A stretch of DNA of 64,000 nt, from assembly GCA_001899685.1 (NCBI GenBank), contig MKWG01000043.1, positions 533,498 to 597,497 of the forward strand, in the 5' to 3' direction. Made by a program: the position numbers and the translations under genes. Positions 19,719-29,820 of the stretch are shown here, piece after piece. This DNA comes from Sphingobacteriales bacterium 44-15. GTDB taxonomy: Bacteria > Bacteroidota > Bacteroidia > Chitinophagales > Chitinophagaceae. Position 1 is the first letter of the stretch, and every line of letters starts with the position of its first letter. The notes under the pieces are model-generated. The model did no database searches. It was not told the origin of the DNA and saw nothing but the letters and a program-made list of their open reading frames with translations.

Positions 19719-22700
19719 TTAGAAACCCAGTTGAATTACGAGGGAATAAGATTTTACAATGGGATACATATTGTTGGCATTGCCTTCTTTTTCAGGATCA
19801 AGTCCCCTGTAGGAAGTGATCGTTGCCAGGTTTTCAGCAGAACCGGCTATACGTAAGCTTGCAATATGTGCCCTGCGCAATAAAGACTGTGGGAGCGAAT
19901 AACCTAACTGCAGGTTTTTTACACGCAGGTAGCTCATATCATCGAGCCAGAAAGAAGATGCGATAGTATTATTGCCGCTTCCGCCGAGCCTGGGCCATGC
20001 CCCGTCCCGATTCTCCACAGACCATGGATTGTACCAGTGATCCCAGGTGGAAGCATACCTGGAGGTACCGAAGTTGACATTGTTGAATGCATTCAGCCAG
20101 AAGTCCTTCCTGCCGGTAGAACCCTGCACCATGAACGTAAGATCAATCCCTTTCCAGGAAATATAACCATTCAAAGCGCCATAAGTGGAAGGTCTTGTCT
20201 GGTTGATCTTGGGATCTGCTTTCCGGTCATTCTCATCTACCCTGCCGTCTCCGTTAATATCCTTACGCAATATATCGCCCGGCTGTGCTCCCTGGGGAGT
20301 GGCATTGTAAACATCCTGCCATGTTTGCGCAATGCCAATGGCATCGTAATAATAAAGATAATCATAAGGCATATCTATGAACACATTGTTGCCACTATAG
20401 GTAGCGCCCCGCGTCAGCAGCTCATTCCATTTCTCCAGTGTGTTTGAATTGTAGCTTCCATTCAGGCTTAAGCCATAAGTAATATCTTTTCCTATCCTGT
20501 CTTTCCATGAGATGGTAGCTTCTATCCCCCTGTTGCGCATATCGCCTATATTGGATTCAGGAGCATTGTATGCACCGGTAAGAAGAAGAGACATTTGTGA
20601 AGGGCGAAGCATTCCTGTGGTAAGCCTGTCATAATAATCCAGTTCTGCTGTCAGGCGGTTATCCAGGAATCCAAGATCCAGGCCTATATTAAGGACTGAA
20701 GTTTTTTCCCAGGTCAGCGCCTGGTTAATGATCTTCGCATTTACAAATCCTGAAGTCACTCCATTGGCTATGATATAATTGCTTGTGGCCAGTGTGGGCT
20801 GTTGTTCATAACGCCCGATACCGCTATTGTTCCCCAGTCCTCCATAAGATACACGAAGCTTACCCTGTGTAAGAAATTTACTGGTGAAGCTGTTGATAAA
20901 TCCTTCTTCCGTAAAGCGCCAGCCGAGGGCTACGGAGGGAAAGAATCCATAGCGATGCCCCGGCAGGAATTTTGAAGAACCATCCACGCGGAAGTTCCCT
21001 TCAAACAGGTACTTATTATATGCCGTATAGTTCAACCTGCCGATATAGGAGCGAAGCCCTTCCGTGCTGGAACTCCCACCCGTTGACTGTATATCGGTAA
21101 GCGCAGCATCTATCTCGTGCAATGTAGGATACAGCCTGTCATTTCTTGAACTGCCCTGGAACCTGTCGTACCAGTATTCTTCACTGTATACAAACAGTGC
21201 GCTGATATCATGATTTCTCGCAATAGTTGTATGATAATTCAGGCGCCCGTTAAGTATGGTCTTGTATCCTGTATTGGTATTGTTGCTTACGCCGGCATTT
21301 GCGCCCACATACACACGGCTGCCATACGCATTGTTTTGAAAATTAAAAGCCTGGTTAGGCATATTAGCTGTGTAAGCAAACTGGTTGTAATAGTTCAGTG
21401 AATAATCCACTCTTGCTGTCAATCCTTTCACAGGTGTCCAGTCCCAATACATGCTGGCATTAGCTTCCTGCCTGCTCTGCCGGTTCAATTGATTCTGGTA
21501 AAGCGTATAGGGATTATACGCCTGCGGGTCTTCCCCGTAGGCCATTACACCTCCGTAATGACCTGATACCGGGTCATAAGGTGTAATACCGGCAATAGCG
21601 TATTGCATGTCGAATCCCGCAGTATTTGTGGGAGCAGGATCTGTAAAGCCTTCCGCAAGCGCATAGGTATACTTCGACCAGTTACCGTTGAACCGTATTC
21701 CCGTATTCATATTGGACTTCAGCTTGTAATCAAAATTGAAGCGGGCGTTGTACTGATTATAATTATTATTGATCTGCAGTCCCTTTTCATCAAGCATGCC
21801 TACCGAAGAAAAAAAGTTCGACTTGTCGTTTCCCCCGGAAGCTGACACATTATAGTTTTGATAAGCGCCGTTCCTCAGGATAATATCCCACCAGTCGGTA
21901 TTGGGGTAGCGCAGCGGATCCACCATACCCAATGCCATCCACTGGTCAATAGTGCCGTTTTTAAAAAGCTGGTTGGCGGGCAGGGTATTGGTAGCAGACC
22001 TCACCTGCTCCAGGGTAAGCGCCCTGGGATAATCCGCCATGAAATCATAGGCTTTTCTCGGCACTTCGAGGGTCATATTGCTCGTGATGTTAAAGGCTGT
22101 TTTATCAGCGCCTCTACCGGACTTGGTGGTGATCAGTATAACACCGTTTGCCGCCCTGGATCCATATACCGAGGCGGAAGTAGCATCTTTCAAAACAGAA
22201 ATGCTTTCTATATCATTAAGATTAACCCGGTTAATATCCACATCCGGCATACCGTCTACCACCACCAGCGGCGAACTGTTGTTGGCTGTGCCCAAACCAC
22301 GGATAACGAGCTGGGCGCCGTTGGCTCCGGCCATACCGGAGTTTTGCGTAGCCGACAGGCCGGGAACCATTCCGCTCAGGGCGGAGGATACATTAGGCAA
22401 AGCGCGGCCGGTGGTTTTTTCATCAATCTTTACCATGGAAACAGCCCCCACCAAGTTTACTTTTTTCTGTCTTCCGTAGCCTACCACCACCACATCGGCC
22501 AGATCGGCAGCACCGGTGGTCTTAAGCACCACATCATAGTTCGTGCGGCTGTCCACCACCATGGTATAAGGTTCGAAACCCACAGATGAAAAAACCAGCG
22601 TGGCACCCTGCGCGGCGGAAATGCTGAAATGCCCGGAGGCATTTGTCGTGGTGCCTGTATTAGTTTTGCCAACCACTACAGAAACATCCGGCAGAGGATT

Positions 22701-22835
22701 ATCGGATTCGTCTTTAACAGTACCTGAAATCGTTTTCAGTTGTGCAGCAGAAAAAAGAGGAAGAATAAACAGTGACAAAATCAGCCAAAGAACATTCAAA
22801 CCGTTCTTTATCCGCAGATTTGACATCTTAGACAT
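19719..22835 (-). CDS. SusC/RagA-family TonB-linked outer membrane protein
   Basis: GTVKDESDNPLPDVSVVVGKTNTGTTTNASGHFSI; DVVVVGYGRQKKVNLVGAVSMV; start chosen at internal MSKMSNLRIKNG. Confidence 0.95.
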   Translation of the reverse strand: MSKMSNLRIKNGLNVLWLILSLFILPLFSAAQLKTISGTVKDESDNPLPDVSVVVGKTNTGTTTNASGHFSISAAQGATLVFSSVGFEPYTMVVDSRTNYDVVLKTTGAADLADVVVVGYGRQKKVNLVGAVSMVKIDEKTTGRALPNVSSALSGMVPGLSATQNSGMAGANGAQLVIRGLGTANNSSPLVVVDGMPDVDINRVNLNDIESISVLKDATSASVYGSRAANGVILITTKSGRGADKTAFNITSNMTLEVPRKAYDFMADYPRALTLEQVRSATNTLPANQLFKNGTIDQWMALGMVDPLRYPNTDWWDIILRNGAYQNYNVSASGGNDKSNFFSSVGMLDEKGLQINNNYNQYNARFNFDYKLKSNMNTGIRFNGNWSKYTYALAEGFTDPAPTNTAGFDMQYAIAGITPYDPVSGHYGGVMAYGEDPQAYNPYTLYQNQLNRQSRQEANASMYWDWTPVKGLTARVDYSLNYYNQFAYTANMPNQAFNFQNNAYGSRVYVGANAGVSNNTNTGYKTILNGRLNYHTTIARNHDISALFVYSEEYWYDRFQGSSRNDRLYPTLHEIDAALTDIQSTGGSSSTEGLRSYIGRLNYTAYNKYLFEGNFRVDGSSKFLPGHRYGFFPSVALGWRFTEEGFINSFTSKFLTQGKLRVSYGGLGNNSGIGRYEQQPTLATSNYIIANGVTSGFVNAKIINQALTWEKTSVLNIGLDLGFLDNRLTAELDYYDRLTTGMLRPSQMSLLLTGAYNAPESNIGDMRNRGIEATISWKDRIGKDITYGLSLNGSYNSNTLEKWNELLTRGATYSGNNVFIDMPYDYLYYYDAIGIAQTWQDVYNATPQGAQPGDILRKDINGDGRVDENDRKADPKINQTRPSTYGALNGYISWKGIDLTFMVQGSTGRKDFWLNAFNNVNFGTSRYASTWDHWYNPWSVENRDGAWPRLGGSGNNTIASSFWLDDMSYLRVKNLQLGYSLPQSLLRRAHIASLRIAGSAENLATITSYRGLDPEKEGNANNMYPIVKSYSLVIQLGF

Positions 22836-22887
22836 AAGCAATCGTTTTGATTTTAAAAAATTATCATGTTCAAGATCGAAAAAAAAT

Positions 22888-22903
22888 ATGAAATCGTTTT
22901 CAT
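22888..22903. promoter_or_regulatory. LacI-type operator candidate 1 upstream of SusC-A
   Basis: ATGAAATCGTTTTCAT, near-perfect palindrome centred on CG. Confidence 0.6.
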
Positions 22904-22918
22904 AAATGATCAAAAAAA

Positions 22919-22938
22919 TTTACGAAAACGTTTTAGTA
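22919..22938. promoter_or_regulatory. LacI-type operator candidate 2 upstream of SusC-A
   Basis: TTACGAAAACGTTTTAGTAA, palindrome centred on CG, 33 bp centre-to-centre from candidate 1. Confidence 0.6.
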
Positions 22939-23046
22939 AAGTAACGGGACTAAGGGTTAATGTATATAAAAACAGCAGAATAAGCTCCCGAAGATGGTGT
23001 TGTAATAAGTTTTTGAGAATTAAAACCGCGCCCTTACTTTTGCGCC

Positions 23047-23134
<88 letters not shown>

Positions 23135-23154
23135 GTATCAATACAAAAAAGTAC

Positions 23155-23195
23155 AAAACGCTGTAAAATCAAGGTTTTATAGCGTTTTTTGTTTT
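23155..23195 (+). terminator. Intrinsic terminator after tRNA-Ser
   Basis: AAAACGCTGTAAAA-TCAAGG-TTTTATAGCGTTTTTTGTTTT hairpin plus T-run. Confidence 0.65.
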
Positions 23196-23299
23196 GTGGC
23201 TATACCAAAATAGGGCAACAATTCTTATTTCTTCAGTGACCTGTTTCTAAAAATTAAAAACAGATCACTGGAAATCGTAAGCCCTTGTACAGCAAGCAG

Positions 23300-23696
23300 T
23301 TCAGCATTTGAACATCTTGTTTGCAGGCGGTCACAAAACATCCCTGAAACACACCGTTGATTTCCTGCAGTGGAAATACAACGTTTCGGATATAGACATA
23401 AAAAAGATAGACCACGCTTTTGTAGCCGACTATGAATTTTTACCTGCGGAGTGTTCGCAAGTGCAACAACAATACCGCCGTTAAGTCAGGGCTTGCCTAT
23501 ATTGACGCCCAAAACCTTACCCGTAATAATATCGGCATAAGTATTGACGGGCAGAAATGGATTTTTACCAGCAGGCAAAAGACAGACACGGATAGTAATA
23601 TTCCTTTATTGCCAATGGCAGAAGAAATACTGAATAAGTATAGCCGCCATCCTCAATGCCTGAACGAAGGCAGACTTTTGCCAATACTAAGTAATC
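23300..23696 (+). pseudogene. Decayed tyrosine recombinase (integrase) remnant
   Basis: Frame 23432..: GLAYIDAQNLTRNNIGISIDGQKWIFTSRQKTDTDSNIPLLPMAEEILNKYSRHPQCLNEGRLLPILSNQ matches Bacteroidota integrase cores; frame is broken upstream and homology stops abruptly at about 23696. Confidence 0.8.
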
Positions 23697-24402
23697 AAAT
23701 ATCAATATTAAAGATTTCAATAACATCTCTATATCCTCTTCCAATAGGGATAGATACTCCATTCACTTCAACCGATTCTGCCGTGTAGGATTCCAGTTTA
23801 TGAATTGAAATGATAAATGAGCGGTGAATACGTTTAAAAATAATGCCGGGCAAAAGGTCCTCTATTTCATGCGTACTCATTCGTGATATAAATTCATTAT
23901 TTTCAGTGACCACTTTTATATATTCCCGTTGACTTTCTACATACAAAATTTCAGAAAATAAAATCTTCACTTTTTTCTTTTGTACTGTAAGAAACAAATA
24001 ATCTTTTGCTCCATTCATTTCAGATATAGGTTGAATACTGCTGTTAGTAGGTTTTACTTTATTTATAGCAATTAAGAAGCGTTCAAATTCAATAGGCTTC
24101 AGGAGATAATCTGTTACATCCAGGTCAAATCCCTCTACGGCATATTGGTGATAAGCAGTAGTAATGATAACTGCAGGTTTTTTAGCAAGTGTCTTTAAAA
24201 AGGTCATTCCTTTTAGTTTTGGCAGGTGAATGTCTAAAAACATCAATTGCACTTCATTGGTGCGTAACCATTCTGTTGCAAGTATGGCATCCTTAAAGGT
24301 GCCCTCTAATTCCAGAAAAGGTACTTGCGCAACATAGTCCGATAGTACTTTAACGGCAAGCGGTTCATCTTCTATTATTATGCATTTTATTCTGGATTCC
24401 AA
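23695..24402 (-). CDS. LytTR-family response regulator
   Basis: IKCIIIEDEPLAVKVL receiver, MFLDIHLPKLKGMTFL, TDYLLKPIEFERFL, C-terminal LytTR domain ILYVESQREYIKVVTENNEF. Confidence 0.92.
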   Translation of the reverse strand: MESRIKCIIIEDEPLAVKVLSDYVAQVPFLELEGTFKDAILATEWLRTNEVQLMFLDIHLPKLKGMTFLKTLAKKPAVIITTAYHQYAVEGFDLDVTDYLLKPIEFERFLIAINKVKPTNSSIQPISEMNGAKDYLFLTVQKKKVKILFSEILYVESQREYIKVVTENNEFISRMSTHEIEDLLPGIIFKRIHRSFIISIHKLESYTAESVEVNGVSIPIGRGYRDVIEIFNIDI

Positions 24403-24439
24403 TCTTGCTATATTTGTTTTTCTACCAGTATATTGGTTT

Positions 24440-25558
24440 ATGAGTTATTTTTTTGTCACTGGCATTTCGATTTCATTATTTCTGGCTGTAATCCTGTTAA
24501 CAAAGAAAAGGAAGTATACTGCTGATTTTATTCTTTCAGGGCTTTTAATTTTTGCGGCTCAAACTATTTTTCATTCATTTTTATTGGAAACGGGATTGTA
24601 TTTAACTTGTCCAGACTTATTTGTGTTGGGCTTTCCCAGTCCCATAATAGTCGCCGTATTTTTATATTTATATACAAGGTACCAAACCCACAATATTCAG
24701 TTTCAATGGCGGGAGCTTTGGCATTTCCTGCCTGCTGCAGTTATCTTCCTCATCTATACCAATTTTTTCTTTTTAAGCCATTCTAGAAAGCTGGCTGTTA
24801 TGCAATCAGAAGGGGCAGGTTATGAATTTGAAAATTTATTAAGAATAGGCGTAATCTATATTTCTGGCATCGTGTATAGTTTTTTGTCGCTCCGGATTCT
24901 ATTTAAATATCGTAGAAATATCAAAAATGAATTTTCGAATACAGAAAGGATCGAATTCAACTGGCTGGTGTTTCTGATAATCGGGATATTAACAATTTGG
25001 TTGATAGTTCTGTTTGGACAAAGCGAAAAACTAATTTCGACATCATCTACCATTTTTGTGATTTTGCTTGGTTATTTCGGTATCACACAGGTAAATGTTT
25101 TCGGGTCAAAAGTCGCTGCCGTCTCCACTGTGATTTTAATAAATGATGAAAAACAGAAAGGTCCCGATATACTATACCGTCCGGTCAAATACCAATATTC
25201 CAATTTAAGTGAGGACGAATCTTTGCAAATACATGAGCAGTTATTGAAAATTTTAGAAAGGGAAAAGCCATTTTTAAATTCGGAGCTAACCCTGGCGGAA
25301 CTGGCAAAGCTTATTCCTACCCATCCCAATAAATTATCTGAGGTTATCAACAAATATGAGCAAAAGAATTTTTATGACCTCATCAATGAGCGGCGTATTC
25401 AGGAATTTTTCAGACTTTTAAATATGCCCGAAAACAAGCAATATACCCTTATGTCGCTTGCCTTTGATTGTGGCTTCAATTCAAAAGCTTCGTTCAACCG
25501 GAATTTTAAAAAATATACCGGAAAAACACCCACCGAATATCAGAACAGCCAGGGATGA
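24440..25558 (+). CDS. Membrane-anchored AraC-family transcriptional regulator
   Basis: About seven hydrophobic N-terminal segments; C-terminal LAKLIPTHPNKLSEVINKYEQKNFYDLINERRI..LAFDCGFNSKASFNRNFKKYTGKTPTEYQ. Confidence 0.88.
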   Translation: MSYFFVTGISISLFLAVILLTKKRKYTADFILSGLLIFAAQTIFHSFLLETGLYLTCPDLFVLGFPSPIIVAVFLYLYTRYQTHNIQFQWRELWHFLPAAVIFLIYTNFFFLSHSRKLAVMQSEGAGYEFENLLRIGVIYISGIVYSFLSLRILFKYRRNIKNEFSNTERIEFNWLVFLIIGILTIWLIVLFGQSEKLISTSSTIFVILLGYFGITQVNVFGSKVAAVSTVILINDEKQKGPDILYRPVKYQYSNLSEDESLQIHEQLLKILEREKPFLNSELTLAELAKLIPTHPNKLSEVINKYEQKNFYDLINERRIQEFFRLLNMPENKQYTLMSLAFDCGFNSKASFNRNFKKYTGKTPTEYQNSQG

Positions 25559-25727
25559 TAAAAATAGCAATCGTATCAATCCTCATCTAAGGAGTATCAA
25601 CGCTCACTGTATGCTCATTATCAACACCTTATAACGGACAAATCATTTGTGTCATGGTAGCCGTTGAGACCTTGCATTAATATTGCCCGGCTATTTTTGT
25701 TTTGTATTTATTCCTATACTTCAAGGT

Positions 25728-26423
25728 ATGAGCGCAAATAAAAACACAGCAAGAGTGGCAGGTTTTATTTATTTGGTTGTAGTAATTACGGGAATGTTCA
25801 GCCTAGCCTATATTCCTCAAAAACTTATCGACTGGAATAATAGCAGGTTAACATTCAATAATATCACTAATTCACCTACTTTATTCAGATTTGGCCTTTA
25901 CAGCAGTGTGATTTGCTACGTGGGGTTTACCTTTTTGCCACTTTTTTTATACAAACTTTTAAGAAGTGTTAATAAATCTCATGCAAAGGCAATGGTGATA
26001 TTAGCTTTAGTAAGTGTGCCTTTGTCGTTTAACAATTTGCAACATAAATATGCAGCACTAACGCTGACTGAAAAAGAATCTTTTTTACAAGATATTTTAG
26101 TAGAAGACTTACAAAGCAAACTGATGTTTTCTCTTCATCAGTATAATGATGGGATTTTGCTTGCAACAGTGTTTTGGGGTCTTTGGCTTTTCCCGTTTGG
26201 GTTGCTGGTTTACAGGTCAGGCTTTATGCCGAAATTTTTAGGCGTTTTATTGATGCTGGGCTGCATTGGTTATTTAATAAATTTTACCGGAAATACTTTA
26301 CTTGAAAATTACTCCCAAATCGGGATAGGAAAATATATGAGTATGCTTCCGGCAGTTGCAGAAATCGCTACCTGTTTTTGGCTGTTGTTTTTGGGTTTAC
26401 AAATAAAGAGAAATGAAAAGTAA
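25728..26423 (+). CDS. DUF4386-like membrane protein
   Basis: MSANKNTARVAGFIYLVVVITGMFSLAYIPQKLI; multiple hydrophobic segments. Confidence 0.7.
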   Translation: MSANKNTARVAGFIYLVVVITGMFSLAYIPQKLIDWNNSRLTFNNITNSPTLFRFGLYSSVICYVGFTFLPLFLYKLLRSVNKSHAKAMVILALVSVPLSFNNLQHKYAALTLTEKESFLQDILVEDLQSKLMFSLHQYNDGILLATVFWGLWLFPFGLLVYRSGFMPKFLGVLLMLGCIGYLINFTGNTLLENYSQIGIGKYMSMLPAVAEIATCFWLLFLGLQIKRNEK

Positions 26424-26832
26424 AAAATATCAATACGAAGATTTCAAAATCAATGTCAAACTGGTGCTTTCAGCACTTTGGGCTTCCGTGATGTTTCTTT
26501 ACATCTATGGTGACTATTTTGAATTATACGTTCCGGAAAAAGTTGCAGCTCTGCTGAACGGACAAAACATATTGAATACGCCTTACAAATTACTTTTTGC
26601 AACCATTATTTTGACTCTTCCTTCACTAATGATTTTTCTTTCACTTTTGATGAAGCCAAAATGGAATAAAGTTTTAAATATTTCAATTGGCATATTTCTA
26701 ACGCTGTTCACTTTGCTTGTGGGAGTTTCTTCTTTTACTGAATGGAGAATATTTTATGTGATGCTATCTTTTTTAGAAAGCATTATTACATCAATTATCG
26801 TGTGGAAGGCTTGGCACTGGTCGAAGGATTAA
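26413..26832 (+). CDS. Hypothetical membrane protein
   Basis: 139 aa ORF overlapping the upstream CDS by 11 bp; four hydrophobic segments. Confidence 0.65.
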   Translation: MKSKKYQYEDFKINVKLVLSALWASVMFLYIYGDYFELYVPEKVAALLNGQNILNTPYKLLFATIILTLPSLMIFLSLLMKPKWNKVLNISIGIFLTLFTLLVGVSSFTEWRIFYVMLSFLESIITSIIVWKAWHWSKD

Positions 26833-26929
26833 TTATTCAGCTTGATAAAGAATACAACTAAATGAATTTAAACAATCAATGAATTTAAAAACAATTATCC
26901 TCAATATAACATATCTAAAACTTAAAAAA

Positions 26930-27307
26930 ATGAAACTACTTAAAACATCTCTTTTTATTGGATTAATCGTTTTACTTGTAGCCTCTTGCAGAAAATCAGA
27001 TTCAGACACTGATAATACTTATCCTAAACAAGTGAGTATCACCTACAGGGTTAGCAGCACAACAACTAATAGCCTGGTATCAATAACGTATGATAATGAA
27101 ACCGGAGGGCAGACTACTGCTAATAACCCAACATTACCATTCACGAAAACCATCACTAAAACTGTAAACAAAAATAACATTGTAACTCTTGGATATTTCG
27201 TTAATCCTGCTCATACTGTAAAGCTGGAAATTTTAGTCAACAATACGGTTGTAAAGTCTCAGGAATATACCTCACCCAACGCTGCAATGTCATATACTTT
27301 TCAATAA
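26930..27307 (+). CDS. Hypothetical lipoprotein
   Basis: MKLLKTSLFIGLIVLLVASCRKSDSD lipobox. Confidence 0.65.
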   Translation: MKLLKTSLFIGLIVLLVASCRKSDSDTDNTYPKQVSITYRVSSTTTNSLVSITYDNETGGQTTANNPTLPFTKTITKTVNKNNIVTLGYFVNPAHTVKLEILVNNTVVKSQEYTSPNAAMSYTFQ

Positions 27308-27344
27308 AAAGCTTAGAATATTAAAAGCAAAAAAAGTACATATC

Positions 27345-28379
27345 ATGAAAAAATCGTTCATAATTTATTTACCCTTCATCATCTTTGCATTATTCTCTTT
27401 TTCCTGCACGAAAGAAAGGTATATTGATGAGCCTGGAAACTTAGTATCAAAAACAGTTGTTCAGGATTCTACACTACCTTCTATTTTAGTTAACGGTGCG
27501 TTACTACATTCCGAAGCTTTTGGCTCGGAGGACAACACATTAATTATATGTATTCATGGCGGCCCCGGCGGCGACTACCGTTACATGCTTAATTGCAAAA
27601 CCCTCGCAACAAAAGGTTACAGAGTTGTATTTTACGACCAAAGAGGAGCCGGGCTTTCCCAAAGATTTCCCAAAAGATGGTATAAATCTCAAGGCGGTGA
27701 TGCCATTAATAAAATTTTTTATGATGAATTAAAAGGCGTGATAGCTCATTATAAAACATCTGCTTCGCAAAAAGTAATTCTATTAGGGCAATCTTGGGGG
27801 GCTATGTTAGCTACCGGATACACTGGTAAATATCCAAATGAGGTAAATGGTTTAATTGTAGCTGAGCCGGGTGGGTTGAAATGGGATGATGTGGTTGATT
27901 ATATTTCTGAATCCAGGTCTTTCAAGTTATGGAGCGAAAGCTTAAATGATGCTACCTATATAGACCAGTTTATGACTGGCAAAGAAGACCAGCACGAAAT
28001 TTTAGATTATAAAGCTGGCTTAATTGGTTCTGTAAATACAATAGTTGGCGACGTAGGTTCTGATTTAGGTAATAATGCACCTTCTTATGTTGCTTCCCGA
28101 AGCGGTGCAGTTGTTAATGCTGCATCGTATGAATTGGGACAAGATTTCAAGCCCGATTTTTCGGCCGGTATCAATAATTTTTCTACCAAAACACTTTTTA
28201 TATATAGCTCTAACAATAAAGCTTATCCCGATAGTTGGGCGGAAAAGATTTCATCCGCTTATCCCAACAAAGAGATTTTTAAAGCACAGGGAGTAGGTCA
28301 CTCAGGAATGTTCGACCAGGTAAATTTCTGGACAACAACTATGGAACCTAAGATTATTTCTTATATACAATCATTATAA
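27345..28379 (+). CDS. Alpha/beta hydrolase lipoprotein (prolyl aminopeptidase-like fold)
   Basis: CIHGGPGGDYRYM, FYDQRGAGLSQR, LLGQSWGAMLATGY nucleophile elbow. Confidence 0.88.
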   Translation: MKKSFIIYLPFIIFALFSFSCTKERYIDEPGNLVSKTVVQDSTLPSILVNGALLHSEAFGSEDNTLIICIHGGPGGDYRYMLNCKTLATKGYRVVFYDQRGAGLSQRFPKRWYKSQGGDAINKIFYDELKGVIAHYKTSASQKVILLGQSWGAMLATGYTGKYPNEVNGLIVAEPGGLKWDDVVDYISESRSFKLWSESLNDATYIDQFMTGKEDQHEILDYKAGLIGSVNTIVGDVGSDLGNNAPSYVASRSGAVVNAASYELGQDFKPDFSAGINNFSTKTLFIYSSNNKAYPDSWAEKISSAYPNKEIFKAQGVGHSGMFDQVNFWTTTMEPKIISYIQSL

Positions 28380-28387
28380 CAACAGAT

Positions 28388-29071
28388 ATGAAGGCTATTA
28401 CTCTAAAATCTATTATAGCAATTATCGCTATTTCATTTTTTCAAAATGAAATATACGCACAGGCTGTTAATTGGGAAAAAACGTCTAAACAAAACAAAAA
28501 CCTGTTACATGCTAATATAGGAGCAGAATATGGCATAACGGCTGGTTTGGGCTATCATCGCTTAATACCGGTTAAAAGGTTCCCCTTATGGATTGGAGGC
28601 GAATTTTCTATGCCATTAGGAAATCAATTAGCAGATGATTTTAAGGTGAAGTTAGGTGCACAAATAAGGATTGCTGCATATAATTATTTTCAATTTTCGG
28701 CAAGGGTACAGGGTATAGCAAGGCGGTATCATAATCAGTCGGTTACACTTTTCAATTTTGGAAGTGATTTTGCCGGAACGCTGGGCTATTATCGAAAACA
28801 TTGGTTTTGGGGAGCTGAAGCTGGTTTTGATAAAGCCATTGTTACACACTTTAAACACAGTGATTGGTACAAAAATAATATCTATGATAATGTGCAGGAT
28901 GGCTGGTATGAGCCTGCAACCGGGGGCGATTTTTATTATGGATTGCAAGGCGGATTTTGTATGAAAAAAACGGATTTTACGCTGAAAGCCGGAAGAGTTT
29001 TACAGCAGGATTTTAAATCACAGCCATTACTTCCTTTTTATGGGCACTTAGGAGTAAATTTTAATTTTTGA
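28388..29071 (+). CDS. Hypothetical secreted / outer-membrane protein
   Basis: N-terminal signal-like sequence; aromatic-rich beta-barrel-like alternation; starts 9 bp after the hydrolase. Confidence 0.55.
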   Translation: MKAITLKSIIAIIAISFFQNEIYAQAVNWEKTSKQNKNLLHANIGAEYGITAGLGYHRLIPVKRFPLWIGGEFSMPLGNQLADDFKVKLGAQIRIAAYNYFQFSARVQGIARRYHNQSVTLFNFGSDFAGTLGYYRKHWFWGAEAGFDKAIVTHFKHSDWYKNNIYDNVQDGWYEPATGGDFYYGLQGGFCMKKTDFTLKAGRVLQQDFKSQPLLPFYGHLGVNFNF

Positions 29072-29141
29072 AACGATAGATGAGTTAGGATAAAGGTTCA
29101 TTAAACATTCTAAAATCTGATAAAAGGTTAAAAAGTATTTC

Positions 29142-29423
29142 GTGAAAATATTTCTATTAGCAAATTTCTTATTTTTTTCAGCCTTCTGCTTTGCACAAAA
29201 AGGAAGCAAAGCATTACAATTAACTGGAGAAGCAATAATTCCAACCTTGCAAAAACCTTCAGGCTTTGGATTGTCACTAAAAGGATTGTATGGGGTTACT
29301 AAAAATGGGCTATTGACTTTTACGGGCGGTTTCTCTAAATACAACTTGAAAAATGAGGACGGTGCTAAAGAAGTTAAAGTTCGTCTTGTTCCATATCATC
29401 TAAAAAGGTTAAAAGGGGAATAA
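29142..29423 (+). pseudogene. Truncated outer-membrane beta-barrel-like gene
   Basis: Signal peptide MKIFLLANFLFFSAFCFAQ and a short barrel-like segment, ending abruptly next to the tRNA-like fragment. Confidence 0.4.
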
Positions 29424-29426
29424 GGT

Positions 29427-29455
29427 GTTCGACTGTAATCCCTCTCAGCCCGCCA
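29427..29455 (+). repeat. Degenerate tRNA-Ser 3'-end-like fragment (candidate attR)
   Basis: GTTCGA-ctgta-ATCCCTCTCAGCCCGCCA versus tRNA-Ser GTTCGAATCCCTCTCTCTCCGCCA; 15/18 over the last 18 nt. Confidence 0.4.
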
Positions 29456-29552
29456 CCTATCGTTTAATTAGGTAAACTTAAATAAGAAAAGACTGCAAAT
29501 CAACAAGTTGCAGGCTTTATTCTTTTCCAACCTGCCTTACAATTAAACGGAT

Positions 29553-29820
29553 TTATGACTTTTCAGGGTAAGATTCCCTGTCATTGTCATTCACCGATGT
29601 CCGGCTATTATCAGGGATGCAGAAGGTATCAGCACCCCGGTATTCAAACAGTGGCACAATTGCATATATATCACCCCTGTGAAACGGGTCGCTGATCCCA
29701 ACCACCCGGAGCTTACCGCCCGGTTGGCTGCCCCGGGAATTTATATCGCCCGAACCATTTATAATACCTGCCTCTACCCCTTTGCTCATCATCATACTCC
29801 TGCACCTGTCAGCAACATAT
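29553..29820 (-). pseudogene. ApbE-like (FAD:protein FMN transferase) remnant
   Basis: VADRCRSMMMSKGVEAGIINGSGDINSRGSQPGGKLRVVGISDP resembles the ApbE core; rest of the gene absent. Confidence 0.6.

Noticed and set aside
21858-22589. 243-aa plus-strand ORF
   Set aside because: Antisense to the conserved N-terminal region of SusC-A; shadow ORF.
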